Shown here piece after piece: positions 48,906-59,445 of a stretch of DNA of 64,000 bases. The notes under the pieces were generated by a model. That model was not told where the DNA came from and did no database searches. It was given only the letters and a program-made list of their open reading frames with translations. The position numbers and the translations under genes were made by a program. Position 1 is the stretch's first letter; every line of letters begins with the position of its first letter. The DNA comes from an uncultured Pelagibacteraceae bacterium (GTDB lineage Bacteria > Pseudomonadota > Alphaproteobacteria > Pelagibacterales > Pelagibacteraceae), in assembly GCA_902596785.1 (NCBI GenBank), contig CACJVG010000002.1:28030-92029 (forward strand), read 5' to 3'.

Positions 48906-49523
48906 ATGGAAAATGGTAATGAGATAGATGATTTAATTAAACTGATATCAAAATTGCCTGGCTTGGGTCCTAAATCAGCAAAGCGGATTGTATTAAAGTT
49001 AATTAATAATAGAGATGAACTAGTAAAACCTTTAGCAAAATCATTAGCGGATGTTTATAAAAATATTTCTAGATGCACAATTTGTGGTGCCTTAAAATCT
49101 ATTTCAATAGAGTGTGATTATGAAAATTGTAAAATTGTAGATAAAAAATATGAAAAAATTTGTGTAGTAGAAAATATATCTGACCAGTGGAGTATAGAAA
49201 GTTCAAATATATATAAAGGTTATTTTCACATTTTAGGAGGCACTATTTCATCAGCTGGACAAAAAAAAGAGGATTTATTAATTAATTCTTTAGTGCAAAG
49301 AGTTAAAAAAGATAAGATAGAAGAAGTCATACTCGCAACTAGTGCAACTGTTGAAGGTCAAACAACTGCATATTATATTCAAGATAGTTTAAAAAATTTG
49401 AATGTTAAGATTACTAAATTAGCACAAGGATTACCTGTTGGCGGAGAAATTGAAAGTTTAGATGATGGAACTTTATTTTCTGCTTTTAAAAATCGATCTA
49501 ATTTGGTTTCGAACTCAGATTAG
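48906..49523 (+). CDS. recR: Recombination protein RecR
   Basis: LPGLGPKSAKRIVLKL, Toprim VVENISDQWSIE...YHILGGTISSAGQKKED. Confidence 0.94.
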   Translation: MENGNEIDDLIKLISKLPGLGPKSAKRIVLKLINNRDELVKPLAKSLADVYKNISRCTICGALKSISIECDYENCKIVDKKYEKICVVENISDQWSIESSNIYKGYFHILGGTISSAGQKKEDLLINSLVQRVKKDKIEEVILATSATVEGQTTAYYIQDSLKNLNVKITKLAQGLPVGGEIESLDDGTLFSAFKNRSNLVSNSD

Positions 49524-51693
49524 ATTTTTTTTTCAATCTATTTAAATGCAGTAATGGTTCAGTATAACCTGAAGGTTGTTCTTTACCTTTAAACACTAAA
49601 TCACACGCAGTTTGAAATGCTATAGAGTTTTCATAATCACTGCTCATTTTAACATATAGTGGATCATCTTTGTTCTGGTCGTCTACTATTTTTGCCATCT
49701 CTTTCATTATTTCAGTTACTTGTATTTTGGTTGTAATACCATGATGTATCCAGTTTGCTATATGCTGAGATGAAATTCTCAGAGTGGCCCTGTCTTCCAT
49801 CAAACCTATATTGTTAATATCTGGCACTTTAGAACAACCTACACCCTGATCGACCCATCTCACAACATACCCTAACAGAGTTTGTGCAGAATTGGAAATT
49901 TCTTTATTTATATCTTCAACAGACCAATTAGGTCTATCTGCTATTGGGATGGTTAAGAGATCATCAAGCTTAGCAGGTTCTCTATCAATTAATTTTTTTT
50001 GTTCGTTAAAAATATTTATTTCATGATAATGTAAAGCATGTAAAGCAGCTGCTGTTGGAGAAGGAACCCACGCACAGTTTGCACCTGCTTTTAAGTGTCC
50101 TGTTTTTTGCTCCATCATATCTTTCATTTTGTCTGGCATTGCCCACATTCCTTTTCCAATTTGAGCTTTACCAGAAAACCCACAACTTAAACCAATATCA
50201 ACATTGTTATTTTCGTATGCAGTAATCCACTTAGATGATTTCATATCACCTTTTTTAATCATAGGACCAGCTTCCATTGATGTATGCATTTCATCACCAG
50301 TTCTATCTAAGAAACCAGTATTGATAAAAAAAACTCTATTTTTAAGACTTCTAATACATTCTTTTAAATTTGCCGATGTTCTTCGCTCTTCATCCATAAT
50401 CCCAATCTTACATGTGTACTTAGGTAAATTTAGAACTTCCTCAACTTTAGAAAAAATTAAATCTGTAAATGCTGTCTCGTCTGGACCATGCATTTTAGGT
50501 TTTACAATATAAACTGATCCAGTTCTTGAATTATTTTTATTTTTAATATCGTGCAGCGCAGCTGCTGTAGTTATAAATGCATCCATAATACCCTCAGGTA
50601 TTTCGCTTCCATCACTCAATAAAATTGAAGGGTTAGTCATTAGATGACCGACGTTTCTTACAAGTAAAAGACTTCTGCCATGTAACTTTAAACCTTTCCC
50701 ATCTTTTGAGATATAGCTTCTGTGTGGATTTAATTTTCTCTCAAATAATTTTCCTTCTTTTTCAAATTTTGACTTGAGGTCTCCTTTCATTAGACCTAGC
50801 CAATTTCGATAACAAATAATTTTATCTTCTGAGTCAACGGCTGCTACACTATCTTCATTATCACAAATTGTTGACACTGCAGATTCTAATATAATATCAC
50901 TTATACCTGCATGATCTTGTTGAGCAGCAAAAGCTCTTGAGTCTTTTAGAATTTCAATATGCAAATTATTATTCTTTAGAATAATTGCAGACGGATTATC
51001 ACTTTCGCCTCGGTGCCCAACAAATTTATTTTCATCCTCTAAATCAAAAATATCAGCACCTTTTAAAACTTTTAATTTCCCATATTTTACAGCAAAACTT
51101 GTAATTTTATTCCAACTTAATCCAGCTAATGGAAAGTATTTATCTAAAAAATCTCTTCCATATTTTATAACCATTTCACCTCTTAAAGGGTCATACCGTT
51201 CAGATACGCTGTCTTCAGACTGTTCAATTACATCTGTACCATAAAGACTATCATATAAACTCATCCATCTTGCATTAGCAGCATTTAATGCATACCTCGC
51301 ATTCATGACAGGTACAACTAGCTGAGGTCCAGCTATACTCGCAATTTCTTCATCAACATTTTCAGTTTCTATTTTAAAATCAGGTCCTTCATTTTTTAAA
51401 TAACCAATTTCTAATAAAAATTTTTTGTACTCATCTAAATTAAATTCTTTACTTTTATTTTTGATATGCCAATCATCTATTTTCTTCTGTAAATCTTCCC
51501 TTAATTTAATTAATTGTTTATTTTTTGGCGCTAAGTCATCAAGAGTTTTTTCTAGACCTAACCAAAAATTTTCTGAAGATACTTTTGTGTTTTTTAATAA
51601 TTCATCATTTACGAAGTTTGATAGCTTTTCAGATACTTGAAGATTATTAATTTTAATGTATTTTTCTTGCATAGCACTTAATTCGTACCCCAT
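49498..51693 (-). CDS. glcB: Malate synthase G
   Basis: 731 aa; KMHGPDETAFTDLIF, GIMDEERRTSANLKECIRSLKNRVFFINTGFLDRTGDE, WVPSPTAAALHALHYH. Confidence 0.96.
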   Translation of the reverse strand: MGYELSAMQEKYIKINNLQVSEKLSNFVNDELLKNTKVSSENFWLGLEKTLDDLAPKNKQLIKLREDLQKKIDDWHIKNKSKEFNLDEYKKFLLEIGYLKNEGPDFKIETENVDEEIASIAGPQLVVPVMNARYALNAANARWMSLYDSLYGTDVIEQSEDSVSERYDPLRGEMVIKYGRDFLDKYFPLAGLSWNKITSFAVKYGKLKVLKGADIFDLEDENKFVGHRGESDNPSAIILKNNNLHIEILKDSRAFAAQQDHAGISDIILESAVSTICDNEDSVAAVDSEDKIICYRNWLGLMKGDLKSKFEKEGKLFERKLNPHRSYISKDGKGLKLHGRSLLLVRNVGHLMTNPSILLSDGSEIPEGIMDAFITTAAALHDIKNKNNSRTGSVYIVKPKMHGPDETAFTDLIFSKVEEVLNLPKYTCKIGIMDEERRTSANLKECIRSLKNRVFFINTGFLDRTGDEMHTSMEAGPMIKKGDMKSSKWITAYENNNVDIGLSCGFSGKAQIGKGMWAMPDKMKDMMEQKTGHLKAGANCAWVPSPTAAALHALHYHEINIFNEQKKLIDREPAKLDDLLTIPIADRPNWSVEDINKEISNSAQTLLGYVVRWVDQGVGCSKVPDINNIGLMEDRATLRISSQHIANWIHHGITTKIQVTEIMKEMAKIVDDQNKDDPLYVKMSSDYENSIAFQTACDLVFKGKEQPSGYTEPLLHLNRLKKKSNLSSKPN

Positions 51694-51697
51694 CTGT

Positions 51698-51830
51698 ATT
51701 TTTGCCTGAGAGCTTTACTCCTTCGGCGGAAATCAATCTCTTTCCAGAGTGTTATGCTTTAATCGGTCCTTTTGCCTGAGAGTTTCCGGGGTGGTTGCTC
51801 CTTCGGCGCTATAAATAGTCTCTCCCGATA
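51698..51830 (-). promoter_or_regulatory. Tandem glycine riboswitch upstream of glcB
   Basis: Two aptamer copies on minus strand: GGGAGAGAC...GCGCCGAAGGAGCAACC...AACTCTCAGGCAAAAGGACCGA and CTCTGGAAAGAGA...CCGCCGAAGGAGTAAAGCTCTCAGGCAAAAA. Confidence 0.93.
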
Positions 51831-51938
51831 ATGAATTTGTATCTGTTAAATGATTTAAGTCAATTAATAAGAATTACACCTTATATAATATCATTTTATT
51901 GCCTTTTTTGTATTTTAACCATCCGCTATAAATAAAAC

Positions 51939-53033
51939 ATGAAAAATTATCTAAATTTTGAAGCAGAAATTAAAGATCTAGAAAACGAACTAGAAAAATT
52001 GAAAGATCCTTACAATCAAGAGGGATTATCAGAAGTCGATACTCAAAAAATTTCAAGCACTCAAACAGAAATAGATGAAAAATTAAAAAATATTTATTCT
52101 AATTTAGATCCTTGGCAGACTACTATGGTTGCTCGTCATGAAGATAGGCCTAAAGCAAAATTTTTTATTGATAATTTGTTTGAAGACTTCATTTCATTAT
52201 CTGGGGATAGATATTATGGAGAGGATAAATCAGTATTAACTGGATTTGCAAAGTTCAATGGAAAATCTGTTTTAGTAATAGGTCAAGAAAAAGGAGAAGA
52301 TTTAGATAGTAGGATTGAGAGAAATTTTGGGATGATGAGACCGGAGGGTTATAGAAAAACAATAAGATTAATGAACTTAGCAAACAAATTTAATATTCCC
52401 ATAATCTCTTTTATTGATACTCCAGGAGCATATCCAGGTGTAGGAGCAGAAGAGAGAGGACAAGCCGAAGCAATTGCAAAATCAATCGAATGCTGTATGG
52501 AGCTTAAAGTTCCAACAATTGCAATAATTATAGGCGAGGGTGGTTCTGGCGGAGCAATTGCATTAGCTTCATCAAATAAAGTCCTTATGCTAGAAAATGC
52601 AATTTATTCAGTAATATCCCCCGAGGGATGCGCGACTATTCTATGGAGAGATCCAAAAAAAATGCTTGATGCTGCGAAAGCTATGAAGCTTTCAGCTAAA
52701 GATTTACTTAAGTTAAAAGTTATTGACGAAATAATTGACGAACCATTAGGTGGTGCCCACAGAGATAGAGATATAATATTAAACAATGTTAGACAAACTT
52801 TAACAAAAAATTTAAATTATTTTGACGAATTATCCTCAGAAGAAATAATGACCGAGAGAAAAAATAAATTTCTAAAAATTGGAAGGAATGATGGTTTTAT
52901 GACTAGTACTGAAGATCTAAGTACATTAACAATTAAGAAAAATAACTTTGATCAAATTTTTAAATCAAAAAAAATATTACTAGCGATTATTGGTGGATTA
53001 ATTTTAGTTTCTTCAATCTTTTTACTAATTTAA
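51939..53033 (+). CDS. accA: Acetyl-CoA carboxylase carboxyltransferase subunit alpha with C-terminal TM extension
   Basis: FGMMRPEGYRKTIRLMNLANKFNIPIISFIDTPGAYPGVGAEERGQAEAIA, GEGGSGGAIAL; C-term SKKILLAIIGGLILVSSIFLLI. Confidence 0.95.
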   Translation: MKNYLNFEAEIKDLENELEKLKDPYNQEGLSEVDTQKISSTQTEIDEKLKNIYSNLDPWQTTMVARHEDRPKAKFFIDNLFEDFISLSGDRYYGEDKSVLTGFAKFNGKSVLVIGQEKGEDLDSRIERNFGMMRPEGYRKTIRLMNLANKFNIPIISFIDTPGAYPGVGAEERGQAEAIAKSIECCMELKVPTIAIIIGEGGSGGAIALASSNKVLMLENAIYSVISPEGCATILWRDPKKMLDAAKAMKLSAKDLLKLKVIDEIIDEPLGGAHRDRDIILNNVRQTLTKNLNYFDELSSEEIMTERKNKFLKIGRNDGFMTSTEDLSTLTIKKNNFDQIFKSKKILLAIIGGLILVSSIFLLI

Positions 53034-53036
53034 ATT

Positions 53037-55601
53037 CTATAAAGCTCCACAACAGTTTTTAAATTTTTTTCCTGTAGCCTCACATCTATCGTTTCTAGAA
53101 ATTTTTTGATTTTTTTTTATTAACAATAAACATTTTGGATTATCAGATGGATTTATTTTCTTAGAATTTTTTTCTTCGTTATTTGGCTCCATTACTACCT
53201 TTAAGTTCATTAAAATAGTTACATAATCTAATTTTAATTTTTCTAAAAGATTTGAAAATAACTCAAATGCTTCTTTTTTATATTCAACTAATGGATCTCT
53301 TTGACCATAAGATCTTAAACCTATAACTTGTCTTAATTGCTCCAAATATTGAATGTGTGATTTCCAGTTTAAATCAATTGATTGAAGAAAAATTCTTTTT
53401 TCAATTTCTTTTGCATGATCTTCACCTAAAAGTTTAATCCTTTCATTTCTAGTTTCTTGAAATTTATTAGAAATTTTTTCTCTGAAATCTTTATCTTTTG
53501 ACTCAATTAAATCCTTAAATTCACTTTCTTCAAAGCTTTTCCCAACTATTTGCTTAGTTTTATTATAAAATTCATTACTTTTCGGATTGGATAAATTTGA
53601 AATTTTTAACTTTATTAAATCATCAGCTATTTCTTTTAAAAATTCATTTGAATAATCAAAGATATTTTCACTATTCATCGCATTTTTTCTTTGTGAAAAC
53701 ACAACATGTCTTTGATCATTAAGAACATTATCAAATTTGATTAATGTTTTTCTAATATCGAAGTTTCGGGCTTCTACTTTTTGCTGGGCTCTCTCTAAAG
53801 CTTTGTTAATCCATGGATGATCAATACTTTCACCGTCTTTAAGTCCAAGTTTTTCGAGCATACTATTCATAGATTCTGACCCAAAAATTCTCATCAAATC
53901 ATCCTCTAGACTAACGTAAAATACAGAACTTCCTTCATCTCCTTGTCTTCCAGATCTTCCTCTAGCCTGGTTATCAACCCTTCTAGATTCCATTCTCTCT
54001 GTACCAATTACAAATAAACCACCTAAGGATTTAATTTTATCTTTATTTATTTTAAGTTGGTCTTCTGGAATAGAACCTTTTTTACCACCAAGTTGAATAT
54101 CAACTCCTCTTCCAGATATACTTGTTGTAATAATTAATGAGTTTTCTTTTCCAGCATTTGCAATTATTTCAGCTTCATTTTCATGGTTTTTTGCATTTAA
54201 CACTACATGTTCAATATTTTTTTGATTTAATAAATTTGAATAAACTTCAGATTTATTAATACTTGATGTAAATACTAAAATAGGTTGACCTAATTTGTTT
54301 CTTTCAATTATTTTTTCTATAATCGCATCATTCTTTTCTTTCTCTGTTCTAAAAATCAAATCATTAAAATCTTTTCGGATCATTTCTTTATTAGTTGGAA
54401 TAACAACAACAGGTAGATTGTATATTTCAAAAAATTCTTCAGACTCTGTAGCGGCTGTTCCAGTACAACCAGATATTTTTTTATAAAGTTTAAAATAATT
54501 TTGATAAGTTATTGAAGCTAAAGTTTGATTTTCAGCTTGTACTTGAATTTTTTCTTTAGCCTCTAATGCTTGATGCAAACCATCCCCAAAACGTCTACCT
54601 TCTAAAATTCTTCCAGTAAGTTCATCAATAATTTTAAGACTTCCATCTTTAACAATATAGTCTCTACCCTTTTCAAATAAATGATTTGCTCGTAAAGCTT
54701 GATTAACATGGTGAACTAAATGTAAATTTTCTGGGTCATAAAAATTATTATTTTTTAAAATACCAGCTTTAGAAAAAAGTTTTTCAACATTATTAATTCC
54801 ATCATTTGTCAATAAAATACTCTTATCTTTTTCATCTATTTCAAAGTCTTTATTATTTAAGATTCTAATTAGTTTATCAATTGCTAGATATTGAGCAGTT
54901 TTATCTTCAGCTGCTCCTGAAATTATTAAAGGAGTTCTTGCTTCGTCAATCAAACACGAGTCTATTTCATCTACTATTGAAAAATTATGATCTCTCTGAA
55001 CCATTTGCTCTTCAGAAAATTTCATATTATCTCTTAAATAATCAAAGCCCAATTCACTGTTAGTTGCATAGGTAATATCACAATTATAGTTTTTTTTACG
55101 TTCAGCATCATCTTGATAGTTGTTTATAAATCCTGATGAAAGACCTAGAAAATTATAAATTTGTCCCATTTCAATAGAGTCTCTTTTTGCAAGATAATCA
55201 TTTACAGTTACTATATGAACACCTTTGCCGCTCAATGCATTTAAATAGGCAGCTAGTGTTATGGTTAAAGTTTTTCCCTCTCCAGTTCTCATTTCAGCAA
55301 TTTTGCCCTCATGCAAGGCTACACCTCCAATTAACTGAACGTTAAAGTGTCTTTCATTTCGTGTTCGTTTAGCAGCCTCTCTGACTAAAGCAAAAGCCTC
55401 TGGAAGTAACTCGTCTAAAGTTTTTCCATTTTTAATCAGATTTTTAAATTCATTAGTTTTTTTTGGAAAGTCGTCGTCATTTAAATTTTTTAAATCTTCC
55501 TCATGTAAGTTTATTTTTTCAACAATTTTACCAATTCTATCTAGCTCTTTTTGATTACTAGACTTGATAAATTTTGTAATTAAATTTAATGGGTTAAACA
55601 T
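53037..55601 (-). CDS. secA: Preprotein translocase subunit SecA
   Basis: AEMRTGEGKTLTITLAAYLNAL, SIVDEIDSCLIDEARTPLIISG, NQARGRSGRQGDEGSSVFYVSLEDDLMRIF. Confidence 0.97.
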   Translation of the reverse strand: MFNPLNLITKFIKSSNQKELDRIGKIVEKINLHEEDLKNLNDDDFPKKTNEFKNLIKNGKTLDELLPEAFALVREAAKRTRNERHFNVQLIGGVALHEGKIAEMRTGEGKTLTITLAAYLNALSGKGVHIVTVNDYLAKRDSIEMGQIYNFLGLSSGFINNYQDDAERKKNYNCDITYATNSELGFDYLRDNMKFSEEQMVQRDHNFSIVDEIDSCLIDEARTPLIISGAAEDKTAQYLAIDKLIRILNNKDFEIDEKDKSILLTNDGINNVEKLFSKAGILKNNNFYDPENLHLVHHVNQALRANHLFEKGRDYIVKDGSLKIIDELTGRILEGRRFGDGLHQALEAKEKIQVQAENQTLASITYQNYFKLYKKISGCTGTAATESEEFFEIYNLPVVVIPTNKEMIRKDFNDLIFRTEKEKNDAIIEKIIERNKLGQPILVFTSSINKSEVYSNLLNQKNIEHVVLNAKNHENEAEIIANAGKENSLIITTSISGRGVDIQLGGKKGSIPEDQLKINKDKIKSLGGLFVIGTERMESRRVDNQARGRSGRQGDEGSSVFYVSLEDDLMRIFGSESMNSMLEKLGLKDGESIDHPWINKALERAQQKVEARNFDIRKTLIKFDNVLNDQRHVVFSQRKNAMNSENIFDYSNEFLKEIADDLIKLKISNLSNPKSNEFYNKTKQIVGKSFEESEFKDLIESKDKDFREKISNKFQETRNERIKLLGEDHAKEIEKRIFLQSIDLNWKSHIQYLEQLRQVIGLRSYGQRDPLVEYKKEAFELFSNLLEKLKLDYVTILMNLKVVMEPNNEEKNSKKINPSDNPKCLLLIKKNQKISRNDRCEATGKKFKNCCGAL

Positions 55602-55666
55602 GACTATTTGATTTATTCTTTACTTATATTGTTTAATATATGTATTAAATAAATATTTTAAACAAT

Positions 55667-56968
55667 ATGGGAATTAATTTAACAAATTTTTTATCATCTC
55701 AATCAAAAAATACTAAAATGATTGATTTTCAAGACCTCGATCATTTAGATGGGCTTTCAATTTCAGTTGTTTCAGCAAATTTATATAAAGATATTAGAGA
55801 TGATTTAACAATGTTCTATTTCAGAGAAGGTGCTAATTATGCATCTGTTTATACCCAATCAAAAATAGTATCTGAAAATATAAAATGGAATTTAAACCAA
55901 AGACCAAAAAAAATATATTCTCTCATTGTAAATACAAGAAACGCCAATGCTTTCACTGGAAAACAAGGATATGAAAGTTTAAAAAAAATAGCCGATTTAA
56001 CAGCTAAACAACTAAATAAAAAACAAGATGAAGATGAGAATAATCCTAAAAAAATTTCTTCAAAAAATATAATTTTTGGTTGCACTGGTACAATTGGAGA
56101 AATTTTTCCATATGAGAAAATTTCTAACAATATTCCAACTTTAATCAAAAAAATTCGTTATACCCAAAATAAATTTATTTGGATGAAGGCAGCACTTGCA
56201 ATCATGACCACAGATACTAAGCCAAAATTAGCTATGGAGGAATGTTATATTGGAAGTGAAAGAGTAAAAATATATGGAATAGCCAAAGGATCAGGAATGA
56301 TACATCCAAATATGGCCACGACACTTGCATACGTATTTACTGATGCAACTTTATCTAATGATATTTTAGGAAAGTTATTAAAAAAAAATATAACCAATAC
56401 ATTTAATGCTATTTCTTGTGACGGGGATACTAGCACCAATGACATGGCAACTATTTTTGCAACTAATGAAGTTAAAAATTATCAAGTGAAAAGTATAAAT
56501 GAAAATAAAATCAAAAATTTTGACAAAGCTTTAAATAATGTTCTTTTGAATTTAGCTAAAAGGGTTGTTTCAGACGGAGAAGGAGCATCAAAATTTATTA
56601 CAATAAATGTTAGTAAGTGTAAAAATGAGATAGATGCAAAAAAAATAGCCTTGTCAGTTGCAAATTCTCCATTAGTAAAAACTGCAATTGCTGGAGAAGA
56701 TCCAAATTGGGGACGAGTTATAATGGCAATTGGTAAAGCAGGACCTAAAATTAATCTAAATAAATTATCAATAAAGTTTGGAGCTATAACAATTGTGGAA
56801 GGTGGAAAATTAGATCAAAGTTATGATGAAAAACAAACAGCAAATTACATGAAAGGAGAAAATATTGAGATAAATATTGAAACCTTTACGGGAAACAAAT
56901 GTTTCACAGCTTATACTATGGATTTAACCAAAAAATATGTTGAGATTAATGCAGATTACAGAAGTTAA
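55667..56968 (+). CDS. argJ: Bifunctional ornithine acetyltransferase / N-acetylglutamate synthase
   Basis: [25 protein letters not shown]-type cleavage region, [27 protein letters not shown]. Confidence 0.94.
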   Translation: [433 protein letters not shown]

Positions 56969-57006
56969 CTTATTGAAAATCCAAATTGTATGATTAACTA
57001 ATAATC

Positions 57007-57435
57007 ATGATTAAATATAAACTTTTTTGTAAAGAATGTGATTTAAAATTTGATAGTTGGTTTGCATCTTCAAGTGAGTACGAAAGATTAAAAAAGAAAA
57101 AACTTTTGAATTGCCATAATTGCAATTCAGTAAAAGTTGAAAAAACAATTATGTCACCTCAGCTAATAAGTAATACATCAAAAACTGATAAAAAAATAAA
57201 CTTAGAAAAGTATAATAAAGTAAAAAAAACCATAAAAGATTATCAAAAATTTATTAAAGACAATTTTAATTATGTTGGTGATAATTTTGCTTATGAGGCA
57301 AGGTCAATTCATTATAATGGTAAAAAAAAAACAAAGGGTATTTACGGCAGTGCATCTAAGGAAGATTTAAAAGAATTAAAAGAAGAAGGTATAGACGCTC
57401 AAATGATCCCTTGGATAGATGAAAAAGAAAATTAG
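57007..57435 (+). CDS. DUF1178 family protein
   Basis: MIKYKLFCKECDLKFDSWFASSSEYERLKKKKLLNCHNCNSVKVEKTIMSP. Confidence 0.84.
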   Translation: MIKYKLFCKECDLKFDSWFASSSEYERLKKKKLLNCHNCNSVKVEKTIMSPQLISNTSKTDKKINLEKYNKVKKTIKDYQKFIKDNFNYVGDNFAYEARSIHYNGKKKTKGIYGSASKEDLKELKEEGIDAQMIPWIDEKEN

Positions 57436-58154
57436 TTTTTAATAAACTTTGCTATATAGTTTATAGATAAATTTCTAGAAATACTCCATTCATCCTTAAT
57501 AATGTTAAAATTCATACCCTCTAATTTTTCGAGAGATAAATCATATTTCATTAAAATTTTTTTAAGATCCTCAGGTCTAACAAATTTTTCCCAATCGTGT
57601 GTTCCAATTGGAAGCCATCTCAAAACATACTCTGCTCCGACAATTGCAAAAATATAAGATTTTAAAGTTTTATTTATTGTTGCAACAAACATTAGTCCAT
57701 TTTTTTTCAAAAGTTTTGAGCAAGACTTTAAAAAAAAATCTATATCTTCCACATGTTCAACAATTTCCATATTTAAAATAACATCAAATTTTTTTGTAAC
57801 TTTCATTTTTTCAGGTGACGAACACAAATAATTAATTTTTAATTTATTTTTTTTTGAATGGAGTTTTGCAATTCTTACATTTTTGTCAGATGCATCAATA
57901 CCAGTTACATTAGCACCCATTCTTGTCATTGGTTCAGATAATAATCCTCCACCACATCCAATATCTAAAATACTTATTCCCGACAAAGGTTTGGATTTAT
58001 TTTTTAATTTAAAACTATTAATAATATTTTCCTTTATATATTTAATTCTTGATGGATTAAATTTGTGAAGTGGTTTAAATTTACCTTCTGGATCCCACCA
58101 TTCATCGGCCATTTTAGAAAATTTATCTATTTCTTTTTTATTTACACTAGTCAT
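57432..58154 (-). CDS. ubiG: Ubiquinone biosynthesis O-methyltransferase
   Basis: EWWDPEGKFKPLHKFNPSRIKYI, LDIGCGGGLLSEPMTRMGANVTGIDA. Confidence 0.94.
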   Translation of the reverse strand: MTSVNKKEIDKFSKMADEWWDPEGKFKPLHKFNPSRIKYIKENIINSFKLKNKSKPLSGISILDIGCGGGLLSEPMTRMGANVTGIDASDKNVRIAKLHSKKNKLKINYLCSSPEKMKVTKKFDVILNMEIVEHVEDIDFFLKSCSKLLKKNGLMFVATINKTLKSYIFAIVGAEYVLRWLPIGTHDWEKFVRPEDLKKILMKYDLSLEKLEGMNFNIIKDEWSISRNLSINYIAKFIKN

Positions 58155-58229
58155 TGAGATAAATAGTTGACATAATAATTTAGATGTATTTTATCCTTTA
58201 TTTATTAAATATTAATAATTAAAGCTAGC

Positions 58230-59441
58230 ATGAAAACTGTCGTATTAAAATTTGGAGGAACATCTGTAGGGTCTATAGACAGAATAAAAAAGGTATGTAA
58301 AATAATTGCTTTTTACAAAAAGAATAGAAATAGAGTAGTTGTTGTTTCATCAGCAATGAGTGGTGTAACAAATGAATTGGTAAATAAATCTAAATTAATT
58401 AGTAACAATTTTGATAGAGCAGAATATGATGTATTAGTTTCTACTGGAGAACAAGTATCATGTGCACTTATTGCTGGAAGATTAAAACATAATGGGTTTA
58501 AATCAAGATCTTGGACATCTTGGCAATTACCTATTTTAACAGATGGTCCTTATTCAAGTGCAAGAATTAGCTCAGTAGGTATTAAAGAACTGAATAAATA
58601 CATTAAGTCAGGCGGTATACCTATAATCACTGGTTTTCAAGGAATTAATAATGATTTTAGAATTACTACCATAGGAAGAAGTGGATCTGATGCAACAGCA
58701 ATTATGCTTGCAAAATTTATTAAAGCTGATGAATGTATAATTTACACTGATGTAGACGGAGTTTATACTACGGATCCAAGGCAACATAACAAAGCAAAAA
58801 AAATTAAAAAAATTCTTTATGATGAGATGTTGGAAATGGCATCCCTTGGGTCAAAAGTAATGCAACCTACTTCGGTACAGGATGCGAAGCTAAATAAAAT
58901 CGATATAAAAGTTAAATCTTCTTTTGTTTCAAAAAGTGGAACTTTAATAACAGGTTCAAATAAGGTTTTTAGCAATCAAATTATAACTGGGATATCTTCT
59001 ACAAAAAATGATGCTAAAATCACGATTGTAGGTGTTAAAGATAGACCTGGAGTAGCAGCATCAATTTTTAGACCATTATCTAAAAATTTAATTAATGTTG
59101 ATATGGTTGTTCAAAATATTTCTCAAAATGGAAAAGAAACAGATTTAACATTTACAATTAAGTCTGAGGATTTGAAAAAAACTGAGAGATTAATAAAAAA
59201 GAATAAGTCAATATCATATAAAAAACTGTCTTTTGATAAAGATTTATCAAAAGTCTCTATTATTGGAGTAGGGATGATAACTACACCTGGAATAACTTAT
59301 AGGATGTTTCAAGCATTAGCTTCGAAAAAAATAAATATTCTTGTTATATCTACATCTGAAATAAAAATTTCAGTACTTATTTCCTCTAAGAGTGTTAAAA
59401 AAGCTATAGCAGTCTTACACAAAGAATTTAAACTAGAATAA
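58230..59441 (+). CDS. lysC: Aspartate kinase
   Basis: [42 protein letters not shown]-terminal ACT domains. Confidence 0.95.
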   Translation: MKTVVLKFGGTSVGSIDRIKKVCKIIAFYKKNRNRVVVVSSAMSGVTNELVNKSKLISNNFDRAEYDVLVSTGEQVSCALIAGRLKHNGFKSRSWTSWQLPILTDGPYSSARISSVGIKELNKYIKSGGIPIITGFQGINNDFRITTIGRSGSDATAIMLAKFIKADECIIYTDVDGVYTTDPRQHNKAKKIKKILYDEMLEMASLGSKVMQPTSVQDAKLNKIDIKVKSSFVSKSGTLITGSNKVFSNQIITGISSTKNDAKITIVGVKDRPGVAASIFRPLSKNLINVDMVVQNISQNGKETDLTFTIKSEDLKKTERLIKKNKSISYKKLSFDKDLSKVSIIGVGMITTPGITYRMFQALASKKINILVISTSEIKISVLISSKSVKKAIAVLHKEFKLE

Positions 59442-59445
59442 CTTT

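Noticed and set aside
51700-51830. Riboswitch as a novel RNA class
   Set aside because: Sequence matches the known tandem glycine riboswitch; only its glcB context is special and that has been described for SAR11.
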